Shown here: positions 20,337 to 31,580 of the stretch, piece by piece
Position numbering within the stretch: the stretch's first letter is position 1
Layout: each line of letters starts with the position of its first letter
Assembly: GCA_030278955.1 (NCBI GenBank)
Contig: JAOANR010000009.1
Coordinates: forward strand, 37,663,445-37,727,444
Length of the DNA: 64,000 bases
Source of the DNA: Hygrophila difformis
Lineage: Eukaryota > Streptophyta > Magnoliopsida > Lamiales > Acanthaceae
Reading direction: 5' to 3'
The notes under the pieces: generated by a model
Seen by the model: only the letters and a program-made list of their open reading frames with translations
Told to the model about the DNA's origin: nothing
Databases searched by the model: none
Translations under genes and position numbers: made by a program

Positions 20337-22845
20337 TGTAACACTCCGGATTTGATAACCCAGGCCGGGATGTCACTGCCACACCTCCCTAGCAAGACAC
20401 GGGTTCTCCGAGCTTGCAAAAGAGATGCAAGGCTATAGGTATTGCAAAGAGTTTTAAAACAAGTCCGGAATTTATTTAAAAATAATAATAATAGTAAGTC
20501 TCATCCACACATAACAGTTATAATAATAAGTCGCAGCGAAAAATAATAAAATGGGCCGACATGGCCAAAACTCGGGTTTTACATGCCCGATATACAGGTA
20601 TCATAAAAGCGATAAACAATTTAAATTTTCCATCCCCCAAATGCATATGACCATGCATTCTCTCCATACTCTGAAAAAGAGAAAAACAACAATTTTATCA
20701 GTATATAAAATACTGAGTAAGTCGATCCTAACATAGCAATAAAGGGGGTTAAATTAAATAATTAAATTTTACTCCTAGGCATGCATACGAAAATATTTCA
20801 TTCACCAATTTAAAAATAAATAATTTAATTGTATACTTGAACATGCATTAAATTCATAAATAATAATTTAACATGTTATAAAATTTAAGACATAAATTTA
20901 AATGCAAAATTTAAAGACAAGAATAAATAAATAATTACGTAAAAATATTAAGTCTTTTAATTTTTCCCGTTACGTCACTGTTTCTCAATATTTAGTGTAG
21001 CCGGTCATCCGGCGGCCGCAGCCGTTTCATAAGTTTTTTTGTGTAGCCGGTCATCCGGCGGCCGCAGCCGTATCTGCCATACTCAAAACACTCCAGAGCC
21101 TCAGGGGATCCATACAGATAATCCCGAGAGTGTAGGCCATGTATCTCTTGCCGTTTTGGCGTAGTATCTCATCTAAATTCTCTCGTCCATTATAGGCCCG
21201 AAGAGAAAGGCTAGAGGGGCACCCTGCAGAGCACTCACCCTCCATCAAAGTATCTCATATCGTTTCGATTTAGTATAACGGGGTTTTTCAAAGTATATAT
21301 TTATCGTATTTCAAGGTTTCGACCGTTGGTTTCGAAATTTCAAAATCTCTTCGATTTAAAATCGTTTGGCGTCACAGTTTACGCCTTTTAATTTAAAAAT
21401 TCATTTCAAGTCCAAAAATTCTGAAATTTTCACATTATATCAAAAACACCCTAATGAACAACTTTTATGTTTTAACTATTCCGGAATAAGTTGAGGAAAC
21501 ATGTCAAAAATCGAGTTTATTGCCCAACATATTCACTGTCAGGTTTCAGGTTTACCACAGTTCAGAAAATCGACGTTTTGACATAACAAATGAACTCCAA
21601 AAATTCTGAAATTTTATATGCCCATACTAGACATGATTATCTACAACTTTCATTTAGATTGCAAAGATCAATTCGGACGAGAAAATATAGAAACGGGCTC
21701 GTCAAGTTCAGACATCTACATTGTCAGATTTTCGAAAAGGTTTTAAATCTCAGTTTATGTTCGGATGGATTTGGGGTAGCAAACATTGATGAAAATATCT
21801 GAAATTTTTACACAACATAGATTAATATGTTAGGATCAAAAGTCTAGTTTTGAGTTTCTCGGATTGGACTCTCGAAATATGAGTTTTAACCGGATTTCAG
21901 AAATTGCGCAAGATAGGGTTTTTAGGTTCTGTTTTTACGTTTCGTTACAAAGTGACTAAATCGGACGCCCCTAAGCCACCCGTATTGATATGAAAGCATC
22001 AACTTACTGTAGTAAGGTTTTTGGTTGTCCTCGGGTCGCTCGGCTCGTCCAAATTCACTACGAACGGATCTCCTCAACGCCAAGCTTCCAACTTTGGCCA
22101 CGATTTCAAATCAGAAGAAGAAATCCAATGTTAGATCGAGTATTTGGGTTCGAAAACTTAAATGAAAACCTATGAACGACTTACCAAGGTCTTGAGCACT
22201 ACAGACCTTGTATTCCATGCCTCCTCCGTCGGTTTTCGTCGCCGGAAAGTGATCGGAAAGTTCGAAGTCGGTGATTTCGGGTGTTGGAAGAACTTGGGAG
22301 AATTGGGAGAGACAATGGGGCTGCTAGGGTTTAGGATTTCGAAAATAATAAGTCCTAAGACCCCTAGAGCCGACCATATACACCTTCCTTCACTCGGGAT
22401 TGAGTTTCCAAAGTCGGGGGTCGGAAATATGGTAAGAAATCGCCGAATCGCGTGAATGGCCGCATCCTGTGGTGCCACGCGGGGTTGGCGCGCTGGAAGG
22501 CTAAACCCCGCATGGATAGTGCACGGCCAGCGCCTGGACTTCGGTCCGGGCGGTTCGTGCGATCCGTCGAGTCTTTCCTCCTTTCTTTCGGACTTCTATC
22601 CCTCTATGTTCTCGGATTCCGATCTTTCCGGGTCATTTTCGGGTTACGATTCTCATCCTAATTTTATTCCGACTCAAATTGATTTCAAGTTTGAAATCTT
22701 AAGTCCGTCGGTTTCGGGTCCGTCGGGTTCTAAATCGTCGTCTTTTGACTTCCGTGCATTTCCGACTTTACGGGTCCTCGGAAATAAACCTCTTTGCTCA
22801 TTGGATTAAATTCTATTTTATATCTTAAAAATTACGGGTATTACA
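20337..22845 (-). repeat. Right (5') LTR of the nested chromovirus
   Basis: Starts TGTAACACTCCGG, ends TATTACA, and is followed by the duplicated ATACT. It carries the same paired GCCGG-TCAT-CCGGC units at 20998-21028 and 21043-21073 as its partner. Confidence 0.9.
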
Positions 22846-22850
22846 ATACT

Positions 22851-23291
22851 CCTACGTTTCGGGCTCGATTTTTCGGGTCATTCTCGGATTATGATTCCTA
22901 TCTTAAATTTATTTCGTCTCGACTTAATTTCGTATTCGCACTCTAGAGTCCATCTAGTTTGAATTCGTCGGCTTCAAATTCGTCGACTTTTACTCCCGTG
23001 CAATAATTTATTTATTTAAATCATTTCCGACTTCATGGGTTGTTGGAATTAAAAATTCTTTTCTTTCTTGAATTTAATTCCAGTTCTTTTGGGATCAATC
23101 CATGGAATATCTTCGGGCTTCCTTTCCCTCTTTTATTCCATTTAGAATTTTTGAATCTATCGGCATTTCATTTCCGAGCAATAATTTATTGTAAAAAATT
23201 ATTTTCTTCTTCTCGGAGATACTTCGACCTTGATTGGGTTAAGAAACTAATTTTATTCCTTTGGACGCTGATAAAAATCTCGGGTATTACA
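22851..23291 (-). repeat. Right LTR of the gag-only element, resumed part
   Basis: Resumes with TCCTACGTTTCGGGCTCG-type sequence matching 7688-8128 and ends GGGTATTACA. AGCTG, the outer target duplication, follows at 23292-23296. Confidence 0.85.
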
Positions 23292-24434
23292 AGCTGACAA
23301 AGTCGGCTACTGATGATTCCACACTTGGTGCTGCGATTTGTCCTTTGGGCAAGGCAGCCAAGCAGTATGCGGCCTACATCAATCATAACAAGACGTCTGG
23401 GATTTCTCTTTCTACATGGGACGAGCATGTGGCTTTTCTTCTGTTGTGGTTCAGTCAATTCATCATGTGCTCGAGTGCTCAGGCTATTCTACGCACTGCC
23501 TTTCCCCTTATCTTGGCTATCATGGGAGATGAGCCGCGGGCAACTAGTTCATATTTTCTTGGTACCCTGTTCAGTGGCATGTCCAAGCTTGCTGGTATGT
23601 TGGCCATTGGGTGAGATCCTACCAATTCAACCTCCGGGCCGTTACGGTTTCTGCAGCTGTGGATTCAGTTGTGTTTCCCTCGGTTGTTTGTTGGTGTGCC
23701 TCACCCGGGGCCGAGGGACTGTTCTGAGGGTGACCCGTTAGGTGGATGTTTAGTTGCTGAGTCTGTGAGGATTAGCAGGGATGGTCTTCTAAAGAGAGAT
23801 AGTTTAGAGATTGTCCGTTGGTTCCTTCATCATAGGCCTTCTTACCAAGATTTGTTTGTGTATGCCCCACTGGGGAAGTTGATGACAACACTTGTGTGCC
23901 AATCTGCTCGGCCAGATGGCTTTCATGGGGAGTCCACTTGAAATATTTGCATGAAGGCCCATATGCTTCTGAGTGGGGTGAGGAAGAACGATGCGTCAAA
24001 TCCATTCATAGTCGAGCCCTATTGTCCTCATTTGCTGGCTCGATAGCTTGGCTGCCATCTTGGACTTTCTCATCGAGTAGAGTGGCCGGTTCCCTTTACC
24101 AAACACGAGAGGATGACAGACGCCGGTATTCGGGCTGTGGTTGCTTTCTCGTCTCGCCTGATGCCTTTCTAGCTATCTTCCCTTTACTCCATCAATCTCG
24201 CTTGCTGCTGGTTTCATGGCATGGTGGACGCCATACATCACTTCTATCCTGCCGTCTTTTGACCAGCTTACAACTCGCTTTGGGGACCCGCAGCGTAGCT
24301 CAGCTTCTTCGAAGCAGTCTAGTGCTCGTGGTGCCGTTGTCCGATCGGCCCCTGCTTCCGCTTCTTGCAGTGTTGCCCCAAAGCCTAAGTCTGTTGTGCC
24401 TTCTTCATCTTGCAAGTGCCAAAGAGATATGTGA
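23292..24434 (+). pseudogene. PMD gene, 3' half of the split PMD exon
   Basis: From 23297 the frame continues the PMD begun at 4880: TWDEHVAFLLLWFSQFIM, then SGPLRFLQLWIQLCFPRLF, then NPFIVEPYCPHLLAR. It ends with AWWTPYITSILPSF after a frameshift near 24190-24215. In-frame stops are TGA 23612-23614, TGA 23939-23941 and TAG 24044-24046. All three fit C to T change of CGA or CAG codons. The C-terminal part of the domain is therefore present but dead. The gene could not make full-length protein even without the insertion. Confidence 0.8.
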
Positions 24435-24502
24435 AGTATTCTTTCAACAGTATGGTTTTAATAAACTGCTTTGGTCCTTAAACGTTTCTCTTTTTTTTTT
24501 AG

Positions 24503-25032
24503 TTGATGACAAAGCAAGTGAGGGATATGAGGATGCTCCAGACGGTGATGGTGGTCATGATGATGAGCCTGCTGATAGTACTGATGATGAGGAGTCGAGC
24601 TCTGATGAGGAGGAGTCGAGCTCCCATGAGGAGGAGCCACGCCGTGATGAGGAGGAGGATCCTGAATATGATGGCGGCTGCGGCGATGATCCTATGGCAG
24701 AGGACCATGAGGATGACGATGACACCAGGGATGATGACCACATGGAGAAAGAGTTTATGGATCCCCATTTGAAGGGTGGTCATGCAGATATTGTTGATAA
24801 GGAGGGCAATGCCGATCATGACCAGGCGGATGGGATTATCGTTGATGTTCATGTGGCCGTCGACTCTCGCTATTCCTGCTCCTTGGGCAGAATCTCTGAC
24901 AATCCCACTTCGTCGATGGACGAGCTGTTAGCTCGTGCTGACTACATCATCCTCCATGGTGATGATCCCAAGTACCAAATTGATGCCATGGTGACAGCAC
25001 TGACGATTCCTCGCCTACCACAGCCGTCCAGG
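24503..25032 (+). pseudogene. PMD gene, acidic exon
   Basis: After a T-rich tract ending TTTAG (about 24491-24502) the exon reads a very acidic stretch. It has repeated DEEESSS(D/H)EEE blocks, then DPEYDGG and DDDDTRDDDHMEKE, and ends near CCGTCCAG/GTATGTT at 25032. Acidic linkers after a PMD are common in such fusion genes. No catalytic domain such as a Ulp1 protease is seen. Confidence 0.6.
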
Positions 25033-25620
25033 TATGTTCCACTACTTTGGTTGTTTATTCATATTAGTCTTAGCACTGTAGTGACATGCTTCCTTTCTGT
25101 TTAGGTAGATCTCCCTTCCTCTCAGGCTGGCGACCATGCCTCTGCAGTTAGCTCAGCTGATTCCGAGTTGGACTCTCAGGTACTCCTTAGTTACATCCCC
25201 ATTCCTTTTTTCTCTATTTTGTCTAAGAAAATGTTCTAAGGGCAGCTATCTTCTAGACCCCCACAGATCAAATAGATCATCCTCTTTCTACTCAGGTTGC
25301 AGATCATGCCTCTATGACTAGCCAAGTTGTCCCCTCGGTGATCTCTCATGTACTCCTTAGTTGTATTCTCATTTCCCTTTTCCTTATCTCTTAAGGGTAT
25401 GTTTTAAGGGTCCTTCCCTCTAGATCACTACGGATCAGGCAGATCACTCTGTGGCTGATGCTCCTGCTCTTTCAGCTTATTTGGTCACGCCGCCTCCTCA
25501 GGTATGTTTCATCTCGTTTTTATCATAGTAAGATTCCTTTGAAACGTACTAATATAAACTCGTCTTCAGGCACCCACAGATCCTCCTTTAAGTCCCGCGA
25601 CCTCTTTATCATCAGGTTCC
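25033..25620 (+). repeat. Tandemly duplicated small exon-intron modules of the PMD gene
   Basis: GTACTCCTTAGTT(A/G) followed by CCCATTCC- or CATTTCCC-like pyrimidine DNA recurs at 25179 and 25350. Each is followed by a CT-rich acceptor (CTTCTAG, CCTCTAG) and a short exon containing ACA/ACGGATCA and AGATCA(T/C)(C/T)CTC. The unit is about 165-175 bp. A third, more diverged intron begins CAG/GTATGTTTCATC at 25500. Exon-intron duplication is the simplest reading. Confidence 0.55.
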
Positions 25621-25811
25621 CGGGCACCTGCCCCCATTAGTGCTGCCATCACTTCGGCATGTGAGGCATTTGACCGCCTTCTATCCATCCAGACAGAACT
25701 ACTCTCTACTGAGGTGGTTTCTGGTCTCGATTGCTTGCTTGACGATGTTAGTGCAGTTCCCGCCTTCGTTGAGGATGTTGCTTTCTTGACTTCTCAGAGC
25801 TCATCTCTGAT

Positions 25812-26126
25812 TTGTCTATTTCCTACCCTACTTTTAGTACCACCACATACCAGTCCGCCCAGGACCTGACGTTTCTTGATGATCTCGAGGCACAACATCG
25901 CGATATTTGTTCTCAGATAGAAGCCATTCGTCCTCAGCATGAGCAATTGTCTCCTGAGCGCGGAGCTAGGGAGAGTCGTCGGTCACAGCTTCAGAGTGCC
26001 ATTACACAGGGACAGCATGATATTGTGGAGGCGGAGCGCATAATTTCGGACAGGAGGCGCATCGTTCAGGGGGGCAAAGATGAGCTTGCTACACTGGAGC
26101 CTGCATTAGCTGATATATCCATGTGA
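25812..26126 (+). pseudogene. PMD gene, C-terminal coiled-coil exon
   Basis: The open stretch reads DLTFLDDLEAQHRDICSQIE followed by about 60 residues rich in Gln, Glu, Arg and Leu with heptad-like spacing, ending at the TGA 26124-26126. It fits the coiled-coil tail often attached to PMD proteins. Because upstream exons are broken it is listed as part of the pseudogene. Confidence 0.55.
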
Positions 26127-26508
26127 GCTACTACTTTGTAGACTACTTATGGTCGTTTATTCATAGATGAGCGTGTGATCTATCGACTGAGCTATCAAGA
26201 GCCCAAGCTCATCGGCTTCAGTTATCTGCTCGTGCCAGTGCTTCCGCGCCGCGCTTCATCGCCTGGCGGACATCTTCGGACGCACATGTGACCAGTGAGC
26301 CACCATGCATCGTCGCATACTAGGTGATGGGATGTTGCCCTCCCCTTAGTAGTTTGCACTGCTTTATTGGTTCATTACACTCTTGGGTCAGCCCATCGGC
26401 CTTGTGGTGGACAACTCTTTGCTTTTCGCTTCAGGATGTTATTGCTACTTTTTGGCGGGCTTTTGTGATTGGCCACTTTTGATGCACTCATAATTTCTAC
26501 TCTGATTC
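26127..26508. other. Junction zone between the PMD gene and a Tat retrotransposon relic
   Basis: No ORF. On the minus strand AAGGGGAGGG near 26335-26350 could be a polypurine tract of the Tat element, but no LTR partner is found in the window. The exact border of the PMD gene is not visible. Confidence 0.35.
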
Positions 26509-26690
26509 CTAGACTGATGGATAGAACATTTTGAGATATTTTGCATTTATACTCTGTTTATGTTCTTGACCATCGATATCCATCAACCTGTACGCACCAT
26601 TAAGTAGTCTTTGCATTATAATGAATGGTCTTTTCCAATTTGGAGACCACGTCCCCGTCTCGTTATCATGTACTCATGAGGGTAAAATCA
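26509..26690 (-). pseudogene. Tat-lineage pol, C-terminal end (separated by the Athila insertion)
   Basis: The minus strand reads TGTWSPNWKRPFI, then NGAYRLMDIDGQEHKQS and a tail YLKMFYPSV ending at TAG 26509-26511. This is the integrase C-terminal and pol end of Tat/Athila-type Ty3 elements. Just upstream the frame is broken (stops near 26660). It abuts AATCA (26686-26690). The same pol continues on the far side of the Athila at 47303. Confidence 0.75.
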
Positions 26691-28073
26691 TGACAGCTTG
26701 TCGTATAGCTGCAAAATAAAGATTTATTCCAATGTCACCAAGTACAAAATAGATATAGTATAGCAGTGACAAGGGTCGATTCCTCAGGGATTGGATTACA
26801 ACATTTTCATAATATCTACAATAGTTGAAAAGGGGGGTTTTAACATTGTCACAAGATTTTGATATCAAAGTTAAAAGGATTAAAGAAATGCAGAAGCAAT
26901 TAAATACCAAGATGAGTTCAAGAGCACAAGATTAAAAATATTGGATTTTAACTTATGGAATTAAAAGCCTCTAGTTCAAAGAATGATTTGGAATGGCATT
27001 TGGGATAGATCATTGATGCATAAACATGATACAAGTTAATAAACCGGTTATAGTTGTCAGGTCCGCTTAGACAACCAACTTTTCCTTACATATTAGACAA
27101 TTAAGGTACGCCTGTTAATTATCCCTACTCGAATCAACATTCCTAGGTACGCCCATAGAAAATATTATTCAATTGCATTATAATTTAGAAAAGCCCGATT
27201 CAAACCAATTACTACCTACGCGGAGTAATTCCCAATTTGATTACACAATTCCCCCGGGAAGGAACTAATCAACCCGGTTGCCACCTATTTAATTCAAGTA
27301 CAATTACGGATACCCAAATTAAATTGGCATTCAACTATTAATCTAGATAAACATTTGGATCAAAAAACATTCATCCAAATCAATAATCATAAACCCTAGA
27401 TATAGGAATTGCATAAATATTAACAAACATCAAGTTTTCATATTCAAAATTACATCATCTCCCATAATCCCAAAAGTCATTTTCAATCAACCCTTCAAAC
27501 TAGAGGAAAAGGAAAATCTACTCAAAACCCATGGAAAAGAAAAGAGAATAAGAGATTACAACCAATTCCAAGATTTTTAGAATGGAAGAAGAAGTGTATC
27601 TCCCAAAAATTGTCTCTGCCTCTGCGTCTGTTCTGTCTCCTTCCCTGCTTCTCTTTCTGCGTTTTTTCTCTCCTTCCTTTTTCTTCTTCTTTTCAAAAAG
27701 TGTTTTCTAATTTTAGCAAGACCAAAGTGTTGTCTGTAAAAGTGTCTCCACCTTTTTCTACCGTCCATACCCTTCTTTTCCACTCTAGGAGTGTGTAATG
27801 GGCTGCTGGGATGAAATTGGACTTGGGCTTGGCTTGGGCCTCTTGTTTCATTTTTTTCAGCTTCCCTCATCCTTGCTAATCATGGCCATGACTAATAAAG
27901 TCATGGTTATCTGTCCACTTCTTCTTTTTCTTCTCTTTTGCTCCAATTTTTTCATTCTCATGCCATCATCCTATAAACAACAAAACAAGCACAAGAGGAG
28001 TAAAGTGCTACCAAAATCACCACAAAAACAACCACAATATATATCATATTCAAGCACAAAATTCACACTATCA
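26691..28073 (-). repeat. Left (3') LTR of the Athila element
   Basis: 1383 bp from TGACAGCTTGTCG to CACACTATCA. It matches the right LTR almost base for base apart from the insertion there. AAATTCCCCCACA next to it gives the minus-strand polypurine tract TGTGGGGGAATTT at 28074-28086. Confidence 0.9.
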
Positions 28074-28086
28074 AATTCCCCCACAC

Positions 28087-29740
28087 CTAAAGTATGCTTG
28101 CCCTCAAGCATAGAGTCAAAAGAAACCAAATTAAATCATAGAGAGTTTAAAACCAACAAGTCCATTCAAGTACAATCAAATCAATCCAACATCAAACACA
28201 TCAAGCCAACAACCTCCCAAGGACATAGTGTATGCACTCCTTTCAATATCAAAGTGTGGGTAAACAATTAAGCACTCAAGTGATAAAGCAAAATGACAAT
28301 CCCATAGGCTTGAATGAAAATCACATTTCTCATGCAAAGATATATTATCCAACATCAAGAATCAAAGGGTCTTTCAAAAGGGTTAAAACGGGGCCATGGT
28401 TGGGGTAGGAAGAAAAAGGAAATAGAAAGGCTAAAGTGAATGCAAGTACTTCCAAAGAGTCATCATAGAAAAATCATAGCATATCATGGTTGCTATATCA
28501 AAACAAAACCAAGAGGTTCAAAAGAACAAAAATTACCTCTTTTCTACCCTCCCAAGGTTTTCCAAAATAAATAAACCAAAAGATCATCCTATATACAACT
28601 TTCAAACTATCCCAAAATTTCTCAAGCAAATAAACCAATCAAAACCAAAAATTTCCAAACATATATCCCCTTTTATTTTCTTCTCTTCTTTTTTTTTTCT
28701 TTTTTCTTTTTTTTTTATATTTTTTTTATGGACTTCAATAGCTTGGTCACGTTTATTAGAGGAATTCAACAATCTGAAAAGTGCAGACGGAACTTCAACT
28801 CTATGTTCATAACACTAATGCCAGAGGAACACGTTTCAAGCTATATCCATCCACTGCCCTTGTATTTTTTTCTTTTCTCTTTTTTTTTATAGGGCTGTTT
28901 CTTTTTCTCTTTTTTTATTTTTTATTTTTATTATTTTTATTATTATTTTTTTTATAGGGGAATATATATACAAACATTCCAGTGCTTGAGAATCACCCAT
29001 CCAGACAAGTACTTCAAAAATCCAATAAAACATCTTGCAAATCCCAAAAGAAAACAATTTCTTGCAACCAACAAAAATTCAACCACAATGACTTATGAAA
29101 GTACTTCAATCACTAGGGTTCAAAAGCAATGGTATGACAAAAAGAAAGGCTTAATAGGCTAAGGGTTATATATAAACAAAGAAAATGGATATAAGGCTCA
29201 AAGTGGCTAACTAGGGGATAAAAGTAGGGGTTAAGGTCAAAAAAAAGAAGGCTAAAAAGGTTATCATAATGCCCTTATCATGTTCAAAATATTGGATTCA
29301 ATCAATGCAAGTTCAACATGTATAATCATTCAAGTTCTAGGATGTCAAAATGGTTACCACATAATTCACACAAGAAAGAAATTTCCAAAAGCTTGTGTTA
29401 AGTGTATTTTTCTTTTAGAAACAACAAGCATTTTGGAAAGAGGCTCAGATTCTCACATAGGTTCACAAAATAGTTGGCTTCACATGTTCAATGCCAGACA
29501 TCATCAATCATACTCAAAAGACTTGTCAACTTAAACCTCATAGATTCAATTCAGTCATGTATTCACATCAAATGCACAAAAATTCACACAAAATAGCTTG
29601 AAATTTTTTAAAATTTCCACAGAAAATGCAAGCAATACTATTCCCTCCCCCACACCTAAATGCAACATTGTCCTCATTGTATGAAAAAGAGTAAAGAGAA
29701 TAGGACTTCCCTGGAATCGGTGGGGGAGCCGAGGTGTGGC
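28087..29740. other. Athila 3' untranslated region, low complexity
   Basis: AT-rich with long T runs at 28685-28730 and 28865-28955. A second purine-rich spot on the minus strand (TTTAGGTGTGGGGGAGGG) lies near 29645-29662, just after the accessory ORF stop. It resembles the tract beside the LTR at 28074. No ORF with a recognisable domain. Confidence 0.5.
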
Positions 29741-31093
29741 TCACTGGCGAGCAGGGGGCGGTGGTGGTGGGATGTTGAAGTGGTGTACGATAGCATTCAG
29801 GGCATCTTTCATTTCCTTCAGCTCTTCTTTCACTCCCTTTAGCTCTTCTTTCTGTTGTGCTAACTCCTCGCTTAATTGATCAAATCGGACCTGGAAGTAG
29901 GTGGAAGGTGGGCTTGGAGTGTCATCCTCCGATGGAGAGGGATGTTCAGGAGCTGGAAGTGTAAGAAGTGGCGGTGCATCACGGCTTGAAGAGGGTGTGC
30001 CTGTGCTAGTGCTTGGAATTGGTTGGTCATTGAAGTACAATTGGCCTTTTTTAGCTGTAATTACTTGCAGTGTCTTCAGGCAAGCGATGTCAAGGGTTGC
30101 TGGAGAACATGCCCTGTGCAAGGAAAGAGAAGCAAGATAGGAATCAGAGGTATCAGAGATTAAGCCTAAATTAAGTGCTAGATGTGTGATATAAGAGCCA
30201 TGAATTAGATTCCTCCCTTTCGTTGTGAGAACAGTAGCAAATTCCATAGCAATCCAATAGGCAAAATTGAGACGAACTTTATATATCATTGCCCACAATG
30301 CATATAGCCCTGCTTTGGCTACATTACTGGCGCCTTCTTTCCTGCCCAAAAGATTGAATGCAATGAATTTGTACATAAACTTTAATGCTCCATTTTTTAT
30401 AGTGTTAGATTTTGCATGAGTATACGTGAATGGGAATAGAGGCTCTGAGGAGATGGCATTCCAGAAATCCCAAAATTTATATGAAAAGTTATCATGGCAA
30501 TCACACAGACTTCCTAAGTAATCCACACTCGTTGCTTCCTCTTCAGTAATCACTCCCAAAGCTAGATTGAAATCAGTTAATGAATGAGAAAAAGTTTTGT
30601 TCATCAATCTAAATTGTATAACATTGGGAGTGTTAAGATCAAATGTAGAGGGCAATTTGAACTCAAAAGTAGAATAGAACTCAAGTACAAGTTCAGAAAT
30701 TGCCGGTGCATTCATGGAAGCAAGTTTCGACCAACCTGTGTTAGATAAATAAGTTTGTACCTGGTCGGTGATTTGCAACTTCTCAAGAGTGGGGTAATGG
30801 AGACTTTTACCTGTGATGATGTTCCTTTTACTCTCTTGGCACTTCACATACCTCTCTTGATCTTTCTCCTTTGTGAATTTGAGGAACCCTCCAATGGTTT
30901 GTTCAACCGCCACTTGCCTAGCCTTGGCACGTGACCGTTGTCCAGTTGTAGAAGTAGAAGGCCCTTGGACAAGGATGGTGGGTATCAAGTTTGGTGGTGT
31001 GGTTTTCTTTTTCTGAATGTTGCCTTTGGACTTGGCAATTTGTGTACCACTTTTTGAAGAAGTGGCCTGAGTTTTGCCTTTGTCTCTACCCAT
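29741..31093 (-). CDS. Athila accessory (post-pol) ORF, about 450 aa
   Basis: An intact ORF. The ATG at 31091-31093 (MGRDKGKTQ) follows an acceptor-like TTTTTCTGTGTGTAG ending near 31105. The basic Ser/Lys-rich N-terminus is followed by a globular region with NVIQFRLMNKTFSHSLTDFN and GRNLIHGSYITHLALNLGLI, the pattern of the Athila ORF family (PF03078-like, from memory). The tail is Ser/Pro-rich, then a Glu/Lys coiled coil (QQKEELKGVKEELKEMKD) and a proline run. No transmembrane segments typical of an envelope protein are seen in this start choice. It is not broken although pol is. Function unknown. Confidence 0.75.
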   Translation of the reverse strand: MGRDKGKTQATSSKSGTQIAKSKGNIQKKKTTPPNLIPTILVQGPSTSTTGQRSRAKARQVAVEQTIGGFLKFTKEKDQERYVKCQESKRNIITGKSLHYPTLEKLQITDQVQTYLSNTGWSKLASMNAPAISELVLEFYSTFEFKLPSTFDLNTPNVIQFRLMNKTFSHSLTDFNLALGVITEEEATSVDYLGSLCDCHDNFSYKFWDFWNAISSEPLFPFTYTHAKSNTIKNGALKFMYKFIAFNLLGRKEGASNVAKAGLYALWAMIYKVRLNFAYWIAMEFATVLTTKGRNLIHGSYITHLALNLGLISDTSDSYLASLSLHRACSPATLDIACLKTLQVITAKKGQLYFNDQPIPSTSTGTPSSSRDAPPLLTLPAPEHPSPSEDDTPSPPSTYFQVRFDQLSEELAQQKEELKGVKEELKEMKDALNAIVHHFNIPPPPPPARQ

Positions 31094-31105
31094 GTGTCCT
31101 ACACA

Positions 31106-31580
31106 CAGAAAAATCACCACACACAAAGTATCTCCCACAAACAATAAACAAAGTCCAATTCCTCTTTTCACCTATCACAACTTGCACAAGACAGGTTCTC
31201 AATTAATTCCCATTACTTGCACCAATAGACAACTTGCACAAAACGACAAAATCAAGTGCTTTATAAAACGACAAAGACATATTCCCAATTTCCACCAATT
31301 GCACAACACAAAATACCCGACAAACTTTCACTTTTCACAATATTCAATTCACATAACAATACCAGAATTCTCAAATCAACAAAAATTGTCCTCTTCCAAG
31401 TTTCCAATTCACAAGAACACCATGCTTTTCAAAATCACTTTCAATATTCAATTGACACAAAGATTTCACAGTAAATCCAGAAAATCTAGAGCATGTTCTT
31501 CTTGCAATTTCACCAAACAAGAGATATCAAAGAAACGCAATTACCACAGTTCATTGCTTCTAAAAATTGAATTGATATTA
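31106..31580 (-). other. Probable intron before the Athila accessory ORF
   Basis: On the minus strand a donor-like GGTAATATC near 31575 and the acceptor at about 31105 would bracket AT-rich DNA between the CpG-rich leader and the ORF. Athila accessory ORFs are believed to be expressed from spliced RNA. The exact sites are inferred. Confidence 0.4.

Larger units (their letters stand above)
12724..22845 (-). mobile_element. Defective chromovirus nested in the LTR, carrying an antisense accessory gene
   Basis: Termini TGTAACACC...TATTACA and the duplicated ATACT (12719-12723 and 22846-22850) fix the ends exactly. LTRs of about 2.5 kb (12724-15225 and 20337-22845) flank 5.1 kb. On the minus strand the interior has a primer site, a 165-aa coiled-coil ORF and the C-terminal integrase with a chromodomain. 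Gag, protease, RT and RNase H are absent. In their place (about 16495-19246) lies a transcription unit on the opposite strand with a leader exon, intron and a retrotransposon-associated ORF. It is non-autonomous and decayed. Confidence 0.85.
5408..23291 (-). mobile_element. Gag-only chromovirus-family LTR retrotransposon (TR-GAG type), disrupted by a nested element
   Basis: The element is bounded by TGTAAC...TATTACA termini and a perfect AGCTG duplication. Two LTRs of about 2.7-2.8 kb (5408-8128; 10370-12723 continued at 22851-23291) enclose only 2.24 kb of internal DNA. On the minus strand this internal DNA holds a tRNA-iMet primer site, a gag gene and polypurine tracts, with no protease, RT, RNase H or integrase. 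It must therefore depend on a relative for replication, like described TR-GAG elements. The right LTR is interrupted at 12724 by another element. Without that insert it would be about 7.8 kb. Differences and indels between its LTRs suggest an older insertion. Confidence 0.85.

Noticed and set aside
24499..24852. Antisense ORFs opposite the acidic exon
   Set aside because: Ile/Leu- and Ser-rich shadows of GAT/GAG-rich coding sequence on the plus strand.
29741..31171. Envelope gene of an infectious retrovirus
   Set aside because: The N-terminal hydrophobic stretch exists only if the reading starts upstream of 31093, where a splice acceptor lies. The rest has no membrane anchor; the family pattern is the Athila accessory ORF.
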